From Propioniciclava flava (lineage in GTDB: Bacteria; Actinomycetota; Actinomycetes; Propionibacteriales; Propionibacteriaceae), in assembly GCF_004126535.1 (NCBI RefSeq), contig NZ_PPCV01000012.1, positions 1-64,000 on the forward strand: a stretch of 64,000 nucleotides of DNA, read 5' to 3'. Below, piece after piece: positions 17,831 through 27,125 of this stretch. Numbering within the stretch: the first letter of the stretch is position 1; each line of letters opens with the position of its first letter. The notes below the pieces were generated by a model, which saw only the letters and a list, made by a program, of their open reading frames with translations, made no database searches and had not been told where the DNA came from. The translations under genes were made by a program, and so were the position numbers.

Positions 17831-18901
17831 GTGACGCGTTTCCTCACGAAACAGAACCTGGCCCTGGCTTGTGGCGCATTGCTGTTGGCCGGCGTCGCGT
17901 TCTGGGCCGGGCGAGTCACCCTCGGCCCGCAAGCAGTCGCGCCTACGTTGACGTCGTCCGCGGTCACCGTCGAGGCAACTGAGGTCTCGGTGGGGCGCTC
18001 CGTGAATCTGAACGTGGTCGTCGAGCAGAAGCGCCGGGCGCTGGCCACCAACGCGCTGTCGGGCGTCGTCACCTGGGTGCGGGAAGATACGGCCAACGTT
18101 CAACAAGGCGACGTGCTCTACCGCGTAGCGAACACCCCGGTGAGAGCCGTGGCAGGGACGATGCCCTTCTACCGAGACCTCGCTCCTGGGGCTTCCGGTG
18201 AGGACGTTCGACAACTCCAAGATGCCTTGGTGGCGAAGGGTGTGCTGGCCGCCGCGAATGGCACCTTCGGGGAGTCGACGACACGCGCCGTGAAAGCGTG
18301 GCAACGAGCACTGGGGCAGGTGGAGACGGGGACGATCCCCCTGGGGGAAGTGATCGCGGCACCCAGGCTGCCCGCACCTCTCATGGTGGACGAGGCCCTG
18401 ATGGTGGGTGCCCTCGTGAGCGGCGGCGAAAAGGCCGTCCTGGGAGCGGCCGGGGATCCGATCTTCTCCCTTCCCCTGTCAGAACAACAGGCCCGCCTTG
18501 TTCCGGAGTCGGCAACGATCCTCGTGACCTACCAGGGCAAGAAATGGGACGCCGTGGTGGCAGGCACAGAAATGAAGGAAGGCGGTGACCTCGCCTACGT
18601 GCTGGCGGCCAGCCAAGGTGGCCCTGTCTGCGGTGCCGACTGCGCGATGGTGGCGGCCTCCGAGAAGCTCTCCCTCCTGTCGAAGGTGACGATCGTGCCG
18701 CCCACCAGCGGGCCAGCGGTCCCGGTCGCGGCCGTGACGAGTCGGCCCGACGGCACAGCGGTGGTCACGGTGGTGGACCCCACCGGTGCCACCGCTGAGC
18801 GGGGCGTCACCGTCCTCGGCTCCCAGGACGGCGTCGCAGTCCTGGAAGGGATCGCGGTCGGCGAACGCGTGCAGGTCCTTGCCGCGACTCCGGGCCGATG
18901 A
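17831..18901 (+). CDS. Membrane-anchored adaptor with peptidoglycan-binding domain
   Basis: The 356-residue protein has one N-terminal membrane helix (LALACGALLLAGVAFWAG), a biotinyl-lipoyl/HlyD-like part (LSGVVTWVREDTANVQQGDVLYRV) and an inserted PG_binding_1 domain (LAPGASGEDVRQLQDALVAKGV ending in AVKAWQRALG). It resembles the periplasmic adaptor of MacAB-type pumps, adapted to a Gram-positive wall. The stop overlaps the ATPase start (ATGA, 18898-18901). It probably links the permease to the cell wall. Confidence 0.82.
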   Translation: MTRFLTKQNLALACGALLLAGVAFWAGRVTLGPQAVAPTLTSSAVTVEATEVSVGRSVNLNVVVEQKRRALATNALSGVVTWVREDTANVQQGDVLYRVANTPVRAVAGTMPFYRDLAPGASGEDVRQLQDALVAKGVLAAANGTFGESTTRAVKAWQRALGQVETGTIPLGEVIAAPRLPAPLMVDEALMVGALVSGGEKAVLGAAGDPIFSLPLSEQQARLVPESATILVTYQGKKWDAVVAGTEMKEGGDLAYVLAASQGGPVCGADCAMVAASEKLSLLSKVTIVPPTSGPAVPVAAVTSRPDGTAVVTVVDPTGATAERGVTVLGSQDGVAVLEGIAVGERVQVLAATPGR

Positions 18902-19545
18902 ACGGGCAGTTGGGCGTCCACGCGCTGCGGTTTGCGTACGGGCGCGGTGCGCAGGAACTTTTCGACGGGTTCACCCACGACTTCGAGCCGGGCGCGGTCA
19001 CCGCGCTCACGGGGCCATCGGGTCGGGGTAAGTCGACGCTGCTGTACGTCCTGGGGCTGCTCTTGACGCCGACTAGTGGGACGGTCACCTTGGACGGCGT
19101 TGCGGTCTCCGGAGCCTCCGACGCGGTCCGAGCCGGACTGCGCGCCAAGCGTGTGGGTTTCGTGTTCCAAGACGCCGAGCTTGATCCGACGCGCCGCGTC
19201 CTTGACTCGGTGCTGGAACCCGCGCTCTATGCCGGTCATCGCCGCGCGGATCTCCTGCCGCGGGCCACGGCCTTGCTGGAACGCTTCGGGCTTGCAGAGC
19301 GGGCCGAGCACAAACCAGGGCAGGTGTCTGGAGGGCAGGCGCAGCGGCTAGCACTGTGTCGTGCCTTGCTGAACGAGCCTGCGGTGATCTTGGCGGATGA
19401 GCCCACCGGCAACGTGGATCGCGCGAATGCGGCGCTCGTGCTTGAGGCATTCACTGATGCCGCCCATGAGGCCGGGCGGACGGTGGTCGTGGCCACTCAC
19501 GACCCGTTCGTGCTGGAGCGCGTGGACGCGGTGGTGACACTGTGA
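18898..19545 (+). CDS. ABC transporter ATPase (LolD/MacB type)
   Basis: The 215-residue nucleotide-binding subunit has Walker A GPSGRGKST (residues 39-47, Arg in place of the usual Ser/Ala), signature VSGGQAQRLALCRALL, Walker B VILADEPTGNVD and the switch VVVATHDP. The EPTGNVD form is typical of LolD/MacB/FtsE-like ATPases that act on extracytoplasmic substrates. It is translationally coupled to both neighbours. Confidence 0.92.
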   Translation: MNGQLGVHALRFAYGRGAQELFDGFTHDFEPGAVTALTGPSGRGKSTLLYVLGLLLTPTSGTVTLDGVAVSGASDAVRAGLRAKRVGFVFQDAELDPTRRVLDSVLEPALYAGHRRADLLPRATALLERFGLAERAEHKPGQVSGGQAQRLALCRALLNEPAVILADEPTGNVDRANAALVLEAFTDAAHEAGRTVVVATHDPFVLERVDAVVTL

Positions 19546-20636
19546 GGCCGGGCACGATGCTGCGTGAGACCTTGGCTACCACCTGGGCGGCCAAAGTCTC
19601 CTCTTTGCTGATCGCCGTCGTGGTCGCCGCGACGTGCCTGGCCTCCCTCATGACGGTCGGACGCTCAGCAGCAGCGGCGGCAGAGGTGGCTTCTCGCATG
19701 GAACAAGCGGGGGCGAGGAAGCTCTCGGTGATCGATACCCGCGAATCGGGCTTCGTGAATGAGCGCACCGTGCGTGTCATCGCCGGACTCAGCTTCGTCG
19801 AGACCGCGGTCGCGCTCGGGACTCCCTTCGATGCGGTCAACGGTCAGATGGGTGCGGGGGGCATCAAGGTGCCGGTATGGCCGGTGATGGGGGAGGTGGA
19901 TCACGTCGGAAGGGTCGCGCGCGGACGTGCACCTCACCCCGGTGAGGCACTCGTGTCGACCTCGATGCTGGCGTCCCTGAACCTCGCTGAACCGGTCGGG
20001 TATCTGACCAGCAGCGACGGGCTGCGGCAATTCCCGATCGTCGGTTCCTTCACCCCCGTGGCCCCCTTCGAGGACACGGGTGGGGGCGTGATCCTCGCAG
20101 CGCCCCGCGAAACGACAGGTCGGGAACTGCGGGTTGTCGTCGACAACGTCGCATCGGCCAAGACGAGCCTCCCCGTGCTCCTGGGTGTGCTGGCCCCACC
20201 GGATCCCCAAGGCGTCCAGATCGACTCGCCTGCGAGCCTTGCTCAGACGGCCCAAGACCTCAACGCTCAGATGGCGGGGTTCGGGCGTACCTTGTTGCTC
20301 CTCATCGTGGGAGCGGGCGGATTCTTCGTCGCAGCGGTCGTTTTGGCGGATGTGCTGATCCGGCGCCGAGACCTGGGGCGTCGCCGAACCCTGGGCATCA
20401 CGCGCTCAGATCTCGTCTTGCTCGTTGCCGCTCGAGCGCTCGTCGCTGCCGTCGCCGGTGCGGTGCTGGGATGCGTGTCGGGTGGGATCATCAACCAGGT
20501 TTCGGGTTCCCCGATCCCCCTTGACTTCGTGACGGCCATCGGAGTCTTGGCGTGCCTCGTCGCCACCGTGGTGGCACTGCTGCCCGCGTGGTACGCCTCA
20601 CGGCTCGACCCTGTACGCGTGATGCGCGCCCCCTGA
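19542..20636 (+). CDS. FtsX/MacB-type ABC permease
   Basis: The 364-residue protein has an N-terminal helix (SLLIAVVVAATCLASL), a large exported loop (residues 45-240) and three C-terminal helices with the FtsX pattern (LIRRRDLGRRRTLGITRSDL, then LLPAWYASRLDPVRVMRA at the end). It forms the membrane part of the exporter with the ATPase and adaptor before it. The GTG start overlaps the ATPase stop (GTGA). MacB-type pumps transduce force to outside partners rather than moving substrate through the membrane, which fits a peptide already exported by its signal sequence. Confidence 0.88.
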   Translation: MRPGTMLRETLATTWAAKVSSLLIAVVVAATCLASLMTVGRSAAAAAEVASRMEQAGARKLSVIDTRESGFVNERTVRVIAGLSFVETAVALGTPFDAVNGQMGAGGIKVPVWPVMGEVDHVGRVARGRAPHPGEALVSTSMLASLNLAEPVGYLTSSDGLRQFPIVGSFTPVAPFEDTGGGVILAAPRETTGRELRVVVDNVASAKTSLPVLLGVLAPPDPQGVQIDSPASLAQTAQDLNAQMAGFGRTLLLLIVGAGGFFVAAVVLADVLIRRRDLGRRRTLGITRSDLVLLVAARALVAAVAGAVLGCVSGGIINQVSGSPIPLDFVTAIGVLACLVATVVALLPAWYASRLDPVRVMRAP

Positions 20637-20688
20637 TCGGCCTCCAGGAACACCGGCGGAGATGTTCACCGTGCTCCTGGGCGATCGC

Positions 20689-21051
20689 TTAAGGGTTCAG
20701 CGAGCAGGCGGGCGTTCCGCCGGGGAGGCGATGCCTGTGCCGGGCGATCCAGGTGTAGACGCCCCGGGCGGGACGCTGAAGCAGGCGCGATCCGAGTACG
20801 ATGCCCAGCCAGCAGGCCGGGGCGGGTGCCGCGCGCAGGATGTCGGCCCACGCCAGGTGCCCGTAAACGACGCTGCCGTCAGGCCGCACCAACGGCATTT
20901 CCAACTCGGTTCGCCCTGGGTCGACGCCCAGCGCGGCGAGATCCACGTGGTTCAGCGGCGCGACAGCCACCCCGGGCACGCGGCGCTGGACCACGCCGAT
21001 CCAGCGCGTGCAAAACCCACAGTCCGCGTCGTACAGCGCGAGAGGCTTCAT
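20689..21051 (-). CDS. DCC-family thiol-disulfide oxidoreductase (DUF393)
   Basis: This 120-residue protein starts with ALYDADCGFCTRWIGV, the DxxCxxC motif that defines the DCC family. Members have a thioredoxin-like fold, but the substrate is unknown. The start codon overlaps the ankyrin gene stop by one base (TGATG), so the two are co-translated. Confidence 0.88.
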   Translation of the reverse strand: MKPLALYDADCGFCTRWIGVVQRRVPGVAVAPLNHVDLAALGVDPGRTELEMPLVRPDGSVVYGHLAWADILRAAPAPACWLGIVLGSRLLQRPARGVYTWIARHRHRLPGGTPACSLNP

Positions 21052-21431
21052 CAGGAGAAGAGGTCCGGACGCCCAAACATGGCGGCGGTCGCACGGGCGG
21101 ACGGCGTCCCCGCATCGGGATCAGCGCCTGCCGCCAGCAGCGCCGCGATGACGGCGTCGGCCTGCTTGAACACGGCCCCCGCGAGCGGAGATTGGCCCCG
21201 ATGGTTGAGGGCGTTGACGTCGGCACCCTGCGCCGCGAGGGCCGTCACCGTGTCGGGCCGGTCGTGGTAGGCGGCCAGCATCAGCAACGTGTTCCCGTCG
21301 GCATCGGTCAGATCGACCGGGGCGCCCACCTCCACGTAGGCGATGAGGCGGGCAGTGTCGCCGTCCCGGGCAAGGTCGAACAGCCAGTTCGCCAACTCGA
21401 CCGGGTCGTTGCCGTCAGGAATCTCACGCAT
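21051..21431 (-). CDS. Ankyrin-repeat protein
   Basis: The 126-residue protein has about three ankyrin repeats: DTARLIAYVEVGAPVDLTDADG, NTLLMLAAYHDRPDTVTALAAQ and QSPLAGAVFKQADAVIAALLAA. Such small bacterial ankyrin proteins bind partners, often beside catalase or redox enzymes. Here it is coupled to a DCC-family oxidoreductase, so a redox-related interaction is plausible but only inferred. Confidence 0.88.
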   Translation of the reverse strand: MREIPDGNDPVELANWLFDLARDGDTARLIAYVEVGAPVDLTDADGNTLLMLAAYHDRPDTVTALAAQGADVNALNHRGQSPLAGAVFKQADAVIAALLAAGADPDAGTPSARATAAMFGRPDLFS

Positions 21432-21500
21432 ACTCCGATTCTAGGGAGCGGGCTGCGAGCCGGAATCAGGCCACGGTGCGGGGCGGCACCACGACACGGG

Positions 21501-22523
21501 TCAGCACAACGACAGGAGCGCCTCGGGGTGATGCCGGAAGCTCTCCACGTCTTGGTCGCCCGCGGACAAGGCATCCAGGGTCTGCGTCAACACCCGATTG
21601 ATGGGGGTCGGGACGCCGGTGCGTTCGCCGTAGCGGACCACCGCGCCGTTGATGTAGTCGACTTCGGTACGGCCGCGTCCGCCGTGCAGATCGATATGAA
21701 AGCTCGGCATCTTGTCGCCTCGGCTATCGCCGAGGAACCGGGTCAGCAGCGGTTGCAGGATCACGCGGGGGACCCGGGTGGCCCCGAACGCGAGCCCGCG
21801 GACCGGCGTCGAGGGCAGATCCACCGGAGCGAAGCCCAGCGCCGCCATGACGGCGACCGTCTCGCGGAGCGCCGCGATCTCCAGCGTGAACAGGCGCCGA
21901 TCGGCGTAGATGTCCCGCACCGGCATATCGAGGATCGCCGAGGCCGCGTTCCCTTGCAGGTTGGTGATGAGCTTGGACCACTTCATCGGGCCCGCCTGCG
22001 GGTAGGAGCGGGCACCCAGCCGGGCCGAGTTCAGGGCGTCCACCAGCGGCTGCGCCAAGGGGTGTCCCACGGCGATACCGATCCCGCGATGTGTCTCCTC
22101 GATCACTTCGCCGAGCCCCGGCTTGGCGATGGCCGTTGCGACGGCACCTGCAATCACTCGGTCGGCGCCCAAAGCCTCGGCGATGAGCGGCTCGTTGTCG
22201 ACACCGTTTTGCAGGGACAAGACGGTGGGGATGCGAGCCCCCGTCGCGGCGAGTTCCGCCAGTGCCCCGGCCGTGTCGAAGGACTTCAAGGCGAACACCA
22301 TGACATCCCACGGGGTTGCCGCCAACGCCTCGCCGGGCTCGGTGAACAGCCGGACGTCCCGGACGCGTCGAGTCCCCTGCGCGGTGGTGATGCTCAGGCC
22401 GTGCTCGGCGATGGCCTCGGCGGTGTCGGGCCGCTCGATGAAGCCCACCTCGTGACCTGCCGCGGCCAGTGATCCGCCGACATAGGTACCCAGGGCCCCC
22501 GCGCCCAGGAAGCAGAACTTCAT
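21501..22523 (-). CDS. Ketopantoate reductase family (PanE-like) oxidoreductase
   Basis: The 340-residue protein has the N-terminal NADPH motif FLGAGALGTYVGG and the ApbA/PanE C-terminal domain with MKWSKLITNLQGNAASAILD, where the first lysine is the family catalytic residue. PanE reduces 2-dehydropantoate to pantoate in CoA synthesis. Actinobacteria often carry several paralogues of unknown substrate, so panE itself is not assigned. The gene lies 111 bp beyond the end of the decayed beta-galactosidase gene. Confidence 0.82.
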   Translation of the reverse strand: MKFCFLGAGALGTYVGGSLAAAGHEVGFIERPDTAEAIAEHGLSITTAQGTRRVRDVRLFTEPGEALAATPWDVMVFALKSFDTAGALAELAATGARIPTVLSLQNGVDNEPLIAEALGADRVIAGAVATAIAKPGLGEVIEETHRGIGIAVGHPLAQPLVDALNSARLGARSYPQAGPMKWSKLITNLQGNAASAILDMPVRDIYADRRLFTLEIAALRETVAVMAALGFAPVDLPSTPVRGLAFGATRVPRVILQPLLTRFLGDSRGDKMPSFHIDLHGGRGRTEVDYINGAVVRYGERTGVPTPINRVLTQTLDALSAGDQDVESFRHHPEALLSLC

Positions 22524-22634
22524 GGGGTCACCCTAGTGAGGGACGCCGTCCGGCTTGGCCGATTCGCTGTCATCGCCTGGGCACGATTGCGCAACGGCCT
22601 CGTCTGCGCGCCGTGGCGTACACCGGAATGCTGG

Positions 22635-24274
22635 TCAGCCGGGCTCGGAGGTCTCCAACACCGGCCCAAGATCGGGCGTATCGCGGATCTCCAGCGTCTC
22701 GCCTGCCTGCAGCAACTCCATGACCACAATCTCGTTGGGGCCCTCGCGCCAGAGAGGAGCGGGGGCGTACAACGTGACTTGTGACCCGATCTCCCAGTAG
22801 CGGCCCAGCAAGGTGTCGTTGAGCCACACGAAACCCTTGCCCCAGCCGGGCAGCGCCACGAATCCGTCGGCGTCCGCGGTGGCAGGGACGACGAAACGTG
22901 CCAGGGTAGGGCCGACGCCGGGGCGGTGCTGCGCCCCTGGTTCTCGACCAGGATCGTCAGTGCGGTCGGACGCCCATCGGTGCGGGGCGTCATGGGGATG
23001 CGAGGCGTCCCGTCGTTGCGATCGAACGTGCCACGATCCACCCCGTCGACGATGACGTGTGCGCGATCGGCGAGGCCATCGAGGAGCAGATGGCGTCCGT
23101 CCGGGGGCACCAGCGTCGTGCCCCGATACAGCACCAGCCCGTGGTCGGCGCCCAGATCTTCCAGGCTGAGGGGTGCCGCGGCCTGCTGCGGCTTGTCGAA
23201 CAGGTGTGTGTGGTCCAGCAGGGACGCCCAGCCGATCGCGGTGGGCGCCGAAGGGCTTTGGCGCGGCAGAGGCGCGGGGGGTGCCGGCGGCTCGACGCCG
23301 GTGTGCGCCGCGATCACGTCACGGAAGGCCACGAAGGTGGCCCCCAGTTCGCCTGCCTCACCGACAGCAGCGTCGTAGTCGTAGCTGGTGATCGTGGGCG
23401 CGAAGGCGTCCTCGGTGTGGTTTGCGCCGTTCCACAGCCCCATGTTGGTGCCGCCGTGGGCCATGTACAGGTTGACGCTGGCCCCCCGGCCCAGCAGTTC
23501 GGCCAAGACGGACGCCGCCTCGTGCGCGTCGCGGACGTGATGGGGCTCGCCCCAGTGATCGAACCATCCGTTCCACCACTCCATGACCATGGCGGGCTGG
23601 CCGGGACGAAACGCAGTCAACTCGGCCAGGCTGGCCTGTGGGCGGGAACCAAAGTTCGCCGTCGCCGTGACATCGGGCAGTGTGCCGTTGCTCAGCCAGT
23701 CCGGGCCCGGGCCATCGGAGGTAAACAGCCAGCAGTCGATGCCGCCGGCGACCAGACGATCTCGGACGTGGGCCAGGTAGGACGCGTCGCTGCCGTAGGA
23801 GCCGTACTCGTTCTCGACCTGGACGCCGACGACCGGGCCTCCATGGCTCGCCTGCAGCGGCGCGATGACGGCGGTGACGGCGTCCAGCCAGGCATCCGCG
23901 GGGGCGAGAAACGCCGGGTCGCTGCTGCGCAGGCTGACCCGGTCGCGCATCAGCCAGGCCGGAAGGCCGCCGAAGTCCCACTCGGGGCAGATGTAGGGCC
24001 CCGGCCGGACGAGGACGTCGAGCCCGAGGTCGCCCGCCAGCGAGATGAAGCGCGCCAGGTCACGGGGCCCGGTGAAGTCGATCTCGCCGCGGGTGCGTTC
24101 GTGGAAGTTCCAGGCCACGTACGTCTCGATCGTGTTGACCCCCAGCGCGGCAACCCGCGCGAGGCGGTCGCGCCACAGCGGCGTCGGGATGCGGAAGTAG
24201 TGCAGCGCGCCGCTGATGATCTGGTGGGGCGCCCCGTTGCGTAGGAAGCGTCCCCCTTCGACGGTGATGGTCAC
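22635..24274 (-). pseudogene. GH35 beta-galactosidase, frameshifted
   Basis: GH35 enzymes release beta-linked galactose. The first 450 or so residues are intact in one frame: ISGALHYFRIPTPLWRDRL, acid/base Glu in GVQVENEYGSYG and nucleophile Glu in MVMEWWNGWFDHWG. After ILVENQGRSTAP the frame turns to nonsense. The true ending (ALPGWGKGFVWLNDTLLGRYW to LETSEPG) continues one base over. Restoring one base in the four-base run at 22920-22923 (G on plus, C on minus) rejoins them. As it stands the C-terminal domain is lost. GTG at 24274 is chosen for its AGGAG; ATG at 24286 is possible. A promoter and ROK-type operator lie directly upstream. Confidence 0.88.
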
Positions 24275-24285
24275 ACCACTCCTCA

Positions 24286-24306
24286 TTCGTTCGGGTATCG
24301 AACGAA
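24286..24306. promoter_or_regulatory. Operator-like inverted repeat before GH35
   Basis: TTCGTTCG and CGAACGAA are perfect 8-bp arms around a 5-bp centre. The site touches the -10 box and covers the likely transcription start of the GH35 gene. A related site (TTTGTTTG/CGAACAAA) overlaps the promoter of the binding-protein gene at 25720-25744. The ROK regulator between them is the natural candidate to bind both. Confidence 0.65.
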
Positions 24307-24334
24307 GTATGGCGAGGTGTGTGCGTGAGGTCAA
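24306..24334 (-). promoter_or_regulatory. Promoter of the GH35 gene
   Basis: On the minus strand TTGACC (24334-24329) is followed after 17 bp by CATACT (24311-24306), a good sigma-70-type pair. The inverted repeat downstream would block it when bound. Confidence 0.6.
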
Positions 24335-24378
24335 TCCCCCGAGCTGGGTCCTGGGGCGCAGGGGTGGGGTGTGGCGCG

Positions 24379-25644
24379 TCAGGGCCGTGACGGGACCAAC
24401 GACGGATTGTCGAAGACGTCCTCCAGGGCGAGCAAGGCGCCCCCGCGCGCGGTGGCCAGCATGCCCAGCCTGGTGGTCGACAGTTCGACGCCGCTCCCGG
24501 CATCCATGCGTCGTTGCGCCAACAATTCGGCCAGGCCGGGCAGGATGACGTCGCCGAAGTGGGCGTAATAACCGCCCAGCACGATGGCGCGGGGATTGAG
24601 GACGTCGACCAACACCGACAAGCCGGTGCTCAGGTGTTGGGTGATCGTCTCCAAGGCCAGCATGGCCGCCTCGTCATGAGCATCGACGCGCTGGCGGATC
24701 GCGTGGAGGCGTCCCTCCAGCGGAGCGGCGGGATCCCGGAGCGGGTCGGCGGGGTCGGGGGCGACGAGCCGAAGGAAGGCGTCCAGCCCGACGATGAGTT
24801 CCCAGCAGCCTCGCCGCCCGCAGTTGCACAGCGTCATGGCTGGGTCTAGCGGCAGGTGGCCCACTTCCCCCGAGAATCCGGACCAGCCCCGCATGAGGCG
24901 TCCATCGGCGATGATGCCGGCGCCGACGCCGGTCTCGCCGGTGAGGTACAGCATGTCCACCACGTCGGTGCCCTCGAAGCGGGCGAACTCCGCTAGTGCG
25001 GCGAGTTTCGCGTCGTTCTCTAGGCGTACGGGTGGGGCCAGCGGGCCGAGGCGCGCCGCGAACTCGGCCACGAGCGGCACCTGGCGCCAGCCCAGGTTGG
25101 GGGCAAAGCGCAGCATGCCCTGCGCGTAGTCGATGACGCCCGGAGGGGCCACGGTGATCCCGACGCAGGACGCGTCGGCGTCCGCCAGGGATCGGAGCAT
25201 GGCGCGGGTGAGTTCCGCCGCCCGGTCCAGGACGGCGTCCAGGCCGAGGTGGGCGGCGTCCACGGTGGTGAGCGTCTCGCGGACGGTGATGCCCGACAGG
25301 GTGACGGCGGTCAAAGCGAGGTAGTCCACGGCGATCTCGACGCCGACGCCGGTGACGTGGGCGCCGTCCAGCGTCAGGGGCAAGCCCGGGCGTCCGACGG
25401 CGCCCCGTACGAGGCGTCCGTCGCGGACGAGGCCACGCTCGGTGAGGTCGGCGGCCAGGCTGGAGATTGTCGCCTTGGAGAGGCCGGTCTCGGCGGCGAG
25501 TTGGGCCCGCGAGCGGTCGCCGTGGCGGCGAAGGTGACGCAGGAGGAGGCTCATGTTGGACGTGCGCATCTCGGCCGGAGCAAGCGGGCCGGGGAACCCG
25601 GTGCTCGATGGTGTTGCGCCGCGATCGACGGTGGGCTGTGGCAT
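24379..25644 (-). CDS. ROK-family transcriptional regulator
   Basis: The 421-residue protein has an N-terminal winged helix-turn-helix (RAQLAAETGLSKATISSLAADL, residues about 45-70) and a sugar-kinase-like ROK domain with the zinc motif CNCGRRGCWE. Such NagC/XylR-type repressors release DNA on binding a sugar. It is transcribed away from the binding-protein gene and towards GH35, with operator-like repeats at both ends, so it probably controls this beta-galactoside module. The ATG at 25644 has AGGAGGG upstream; the frame is open further but without family similarity. Confidence 0.9.
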   Translation of the reverse strand: MPQPTVDRGATPSSTGFPGPLAPAEMRTSNMSLLLRHLRRHGDRSRAQLAAETGLSKATISSLAADLTERGLVRDGRLVRGAVGRPGLPLTLDGAHVTGVGVEIAVDYLALTAVTLSGITVRETLTTVDAAHLGLDAVLDRAAELTRAMLRSLADADASCVGITVAPPGVIDYAQGMLRFAPNLGWRQVPLVAEFAARLGPLAPPVRLENDAKLAALAEFARFEGTDVVDMLYLTGETGVGAGIIADGRLMRGWSGFSGEVGHLPLDPAMTLCNCGRRGCWELIVGLDAFLRLVAPDPADPLRDPAAPLEGRLHAIRQRVDAHDEAAMLALETITQHLSTGLSVLVDVLNPRAIVLGGYYAHFGDVILPGLAELLAQRRMDAGSGVELSTTRLGMLATARGGALLALEDVFDNPSLVPSRP

Positions 25645-25703
25645 GCGCCCTCCTGGGCCTGCTCGACTCTGACCCGATGAGTGTGCCACGGAACTGGCAG
25701 GGG

Positions 25704-25744
25704 TTGACACCGTGGTGAGTTTGTTTGGATAGTATACGAACAAA
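25704..25744 (+). promoter_or_regulatory. Promoter and overlapping operator of the sugar ABC operon
   Basis: TTGACA (25704-25709) is followed after 18 bp by GATAGT (25728-25733). An inverted repeat TTTGTTTG (25720-25727) with CGAACAAA (25737-25744), one mismatch, covers the -10 region. It shares arms with the GH35 operator but has a 9-bp centre. Confidence 0.55.
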
Positions 25745-25794
25745 GCAGCACCGGGGCAGTGTGGTCCGGGTGCACGGATCGAGAGGCGTTGCAC

Positions 25795-27113
25795 ATGATC
25801 TCCCTCATGGCACGCGTCGCGGGCGTCTTGACGCTCGCGGCCTCCCTGACTGCCCTGACCGGCTGTGCCGGTGGGCCCGCCGCGTCCCCCTCGGCCTCAG
25901 GTGCCGGGAACGGGGCCCCGTGACCATCGAATACCTGCACCGTCTACCTGACGGGGAGGGTATGACGAAGGTCTCCCAGCTCGTTGACCAGTGGAACAAG
26001 GCCAACCCGGACATCCAGGTCAAGGCCACCAAGTTCGACGGCAAGGCCGCCGAGTTGATCACCAAGCTCGAAGCGGACGTGAAGGCGGGCACCGCCCCCT
26101 GCCTGGCCCAGGCAGGCTACGGCGAGATCCCCTCGCTGTTCACCCGTGGGCTCCTGGCCGACGTCAGCTCTGACGCCGCGGCCTACAAGGACAACTTCTC
26201 CGCAGGCACCATGTCCCCGGTGAGCGTCGGCGCGGCGACCGTCGGGCTGCCGCAAGACAGCGGACCACTGGTCTACTACTACAACAAGGCGGAGTTCTCG
26301 AAGCTCGGCCTGACCGTCCCCACGACCCTGGCCGAACTCGGGCAGGTGGCCACCAAGGCCGCCGCGTCCGGCAAGTACGTGACCGCCTTCGAGCCCGATG
26401 AGGCACAGTTCTGGCTCTCGGCGCAGGCCGCGGCCGCCGGAGGCACCTGGTACTCCGCCGAGAACAACGCGTGGAAGGTGGACGCGAACGGCCCCGCATC
26501 CCAGAAGGTCGCCGCCTTCTGGCAAGGCCAGATCGATGGCAAGACCACGCTGGTGGCCGAACGCTGGGGGGACGGCTTCAAGAAGGCCCTCAACGACCAA
26601 ACCCTGATCGGGACGATTGGCGCCGCCTGGGAGGCCCCGCTGCTGGCCGACGACATGAAGGGCTCCGCGAACCAGGGACAGTGGGCCGTGGCGCAGATCC
26701 TCACGATGGGGGACAAGGCCCTCACCGGGCCCGACGGCGGCTCGGGCGTCGTCGTGACCAAGACGTGCCCGGCGCCCGCCCAGGCCATGAAGTTCAACAA
26801 CTGGCTCAACGCCCAGATCGACCCGCTGGTCTCCCAAGGGCTGGTCGTGGCGGCCAAGGGCACGATGAAGACCCCGGCAGCGATCTCCGCGTTCTACCGC
26901 GGCCAGGACGTGTTCGCCGAGTTGGCCAAGGCCAATGCGTCGCTCAACCCCGACTTCCCCTACATCCCGACCTTCCCCGCCATCGGTGCGGACATGGCGG
27001 CCGCAGCGGCCAAGGCAGGCTCGGGTGAAGGCAAGGTCGCTGATGTGTTCCAGGTCGCCCAGACCAAGTCGGTCCAATCCCTGAAGGACGCCGGACTCCC
27101 AGTGGCAGGCTGA
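25795..27113 (+). pseudogene. Sugar ABC transporter binding protein, frameshifted after signal peptide
   Basis: The lipoprotein signal (ARVAGVLTLAASLTALTGCAGG) is read from ATG 25795 and stops at 25923. The mature extracellular binding protein starts in another frame at VTIEYLHRLPDGEG and runs to 27113. It has the family 1 pattern (VYYYNKAEFSKLGL, GTIGAAWEAPLL). One extra C in the CCCC run at 25916-25919 would join GNGAP to VTIEYLHRL exactly. Without it, no secreted protein can be made. About 435 residues if repaired, normal for the family. It heads the operon with two broken permeases. Confidence 0.85.
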
Positions 27114-27125
27114 GGCGGACGCACC

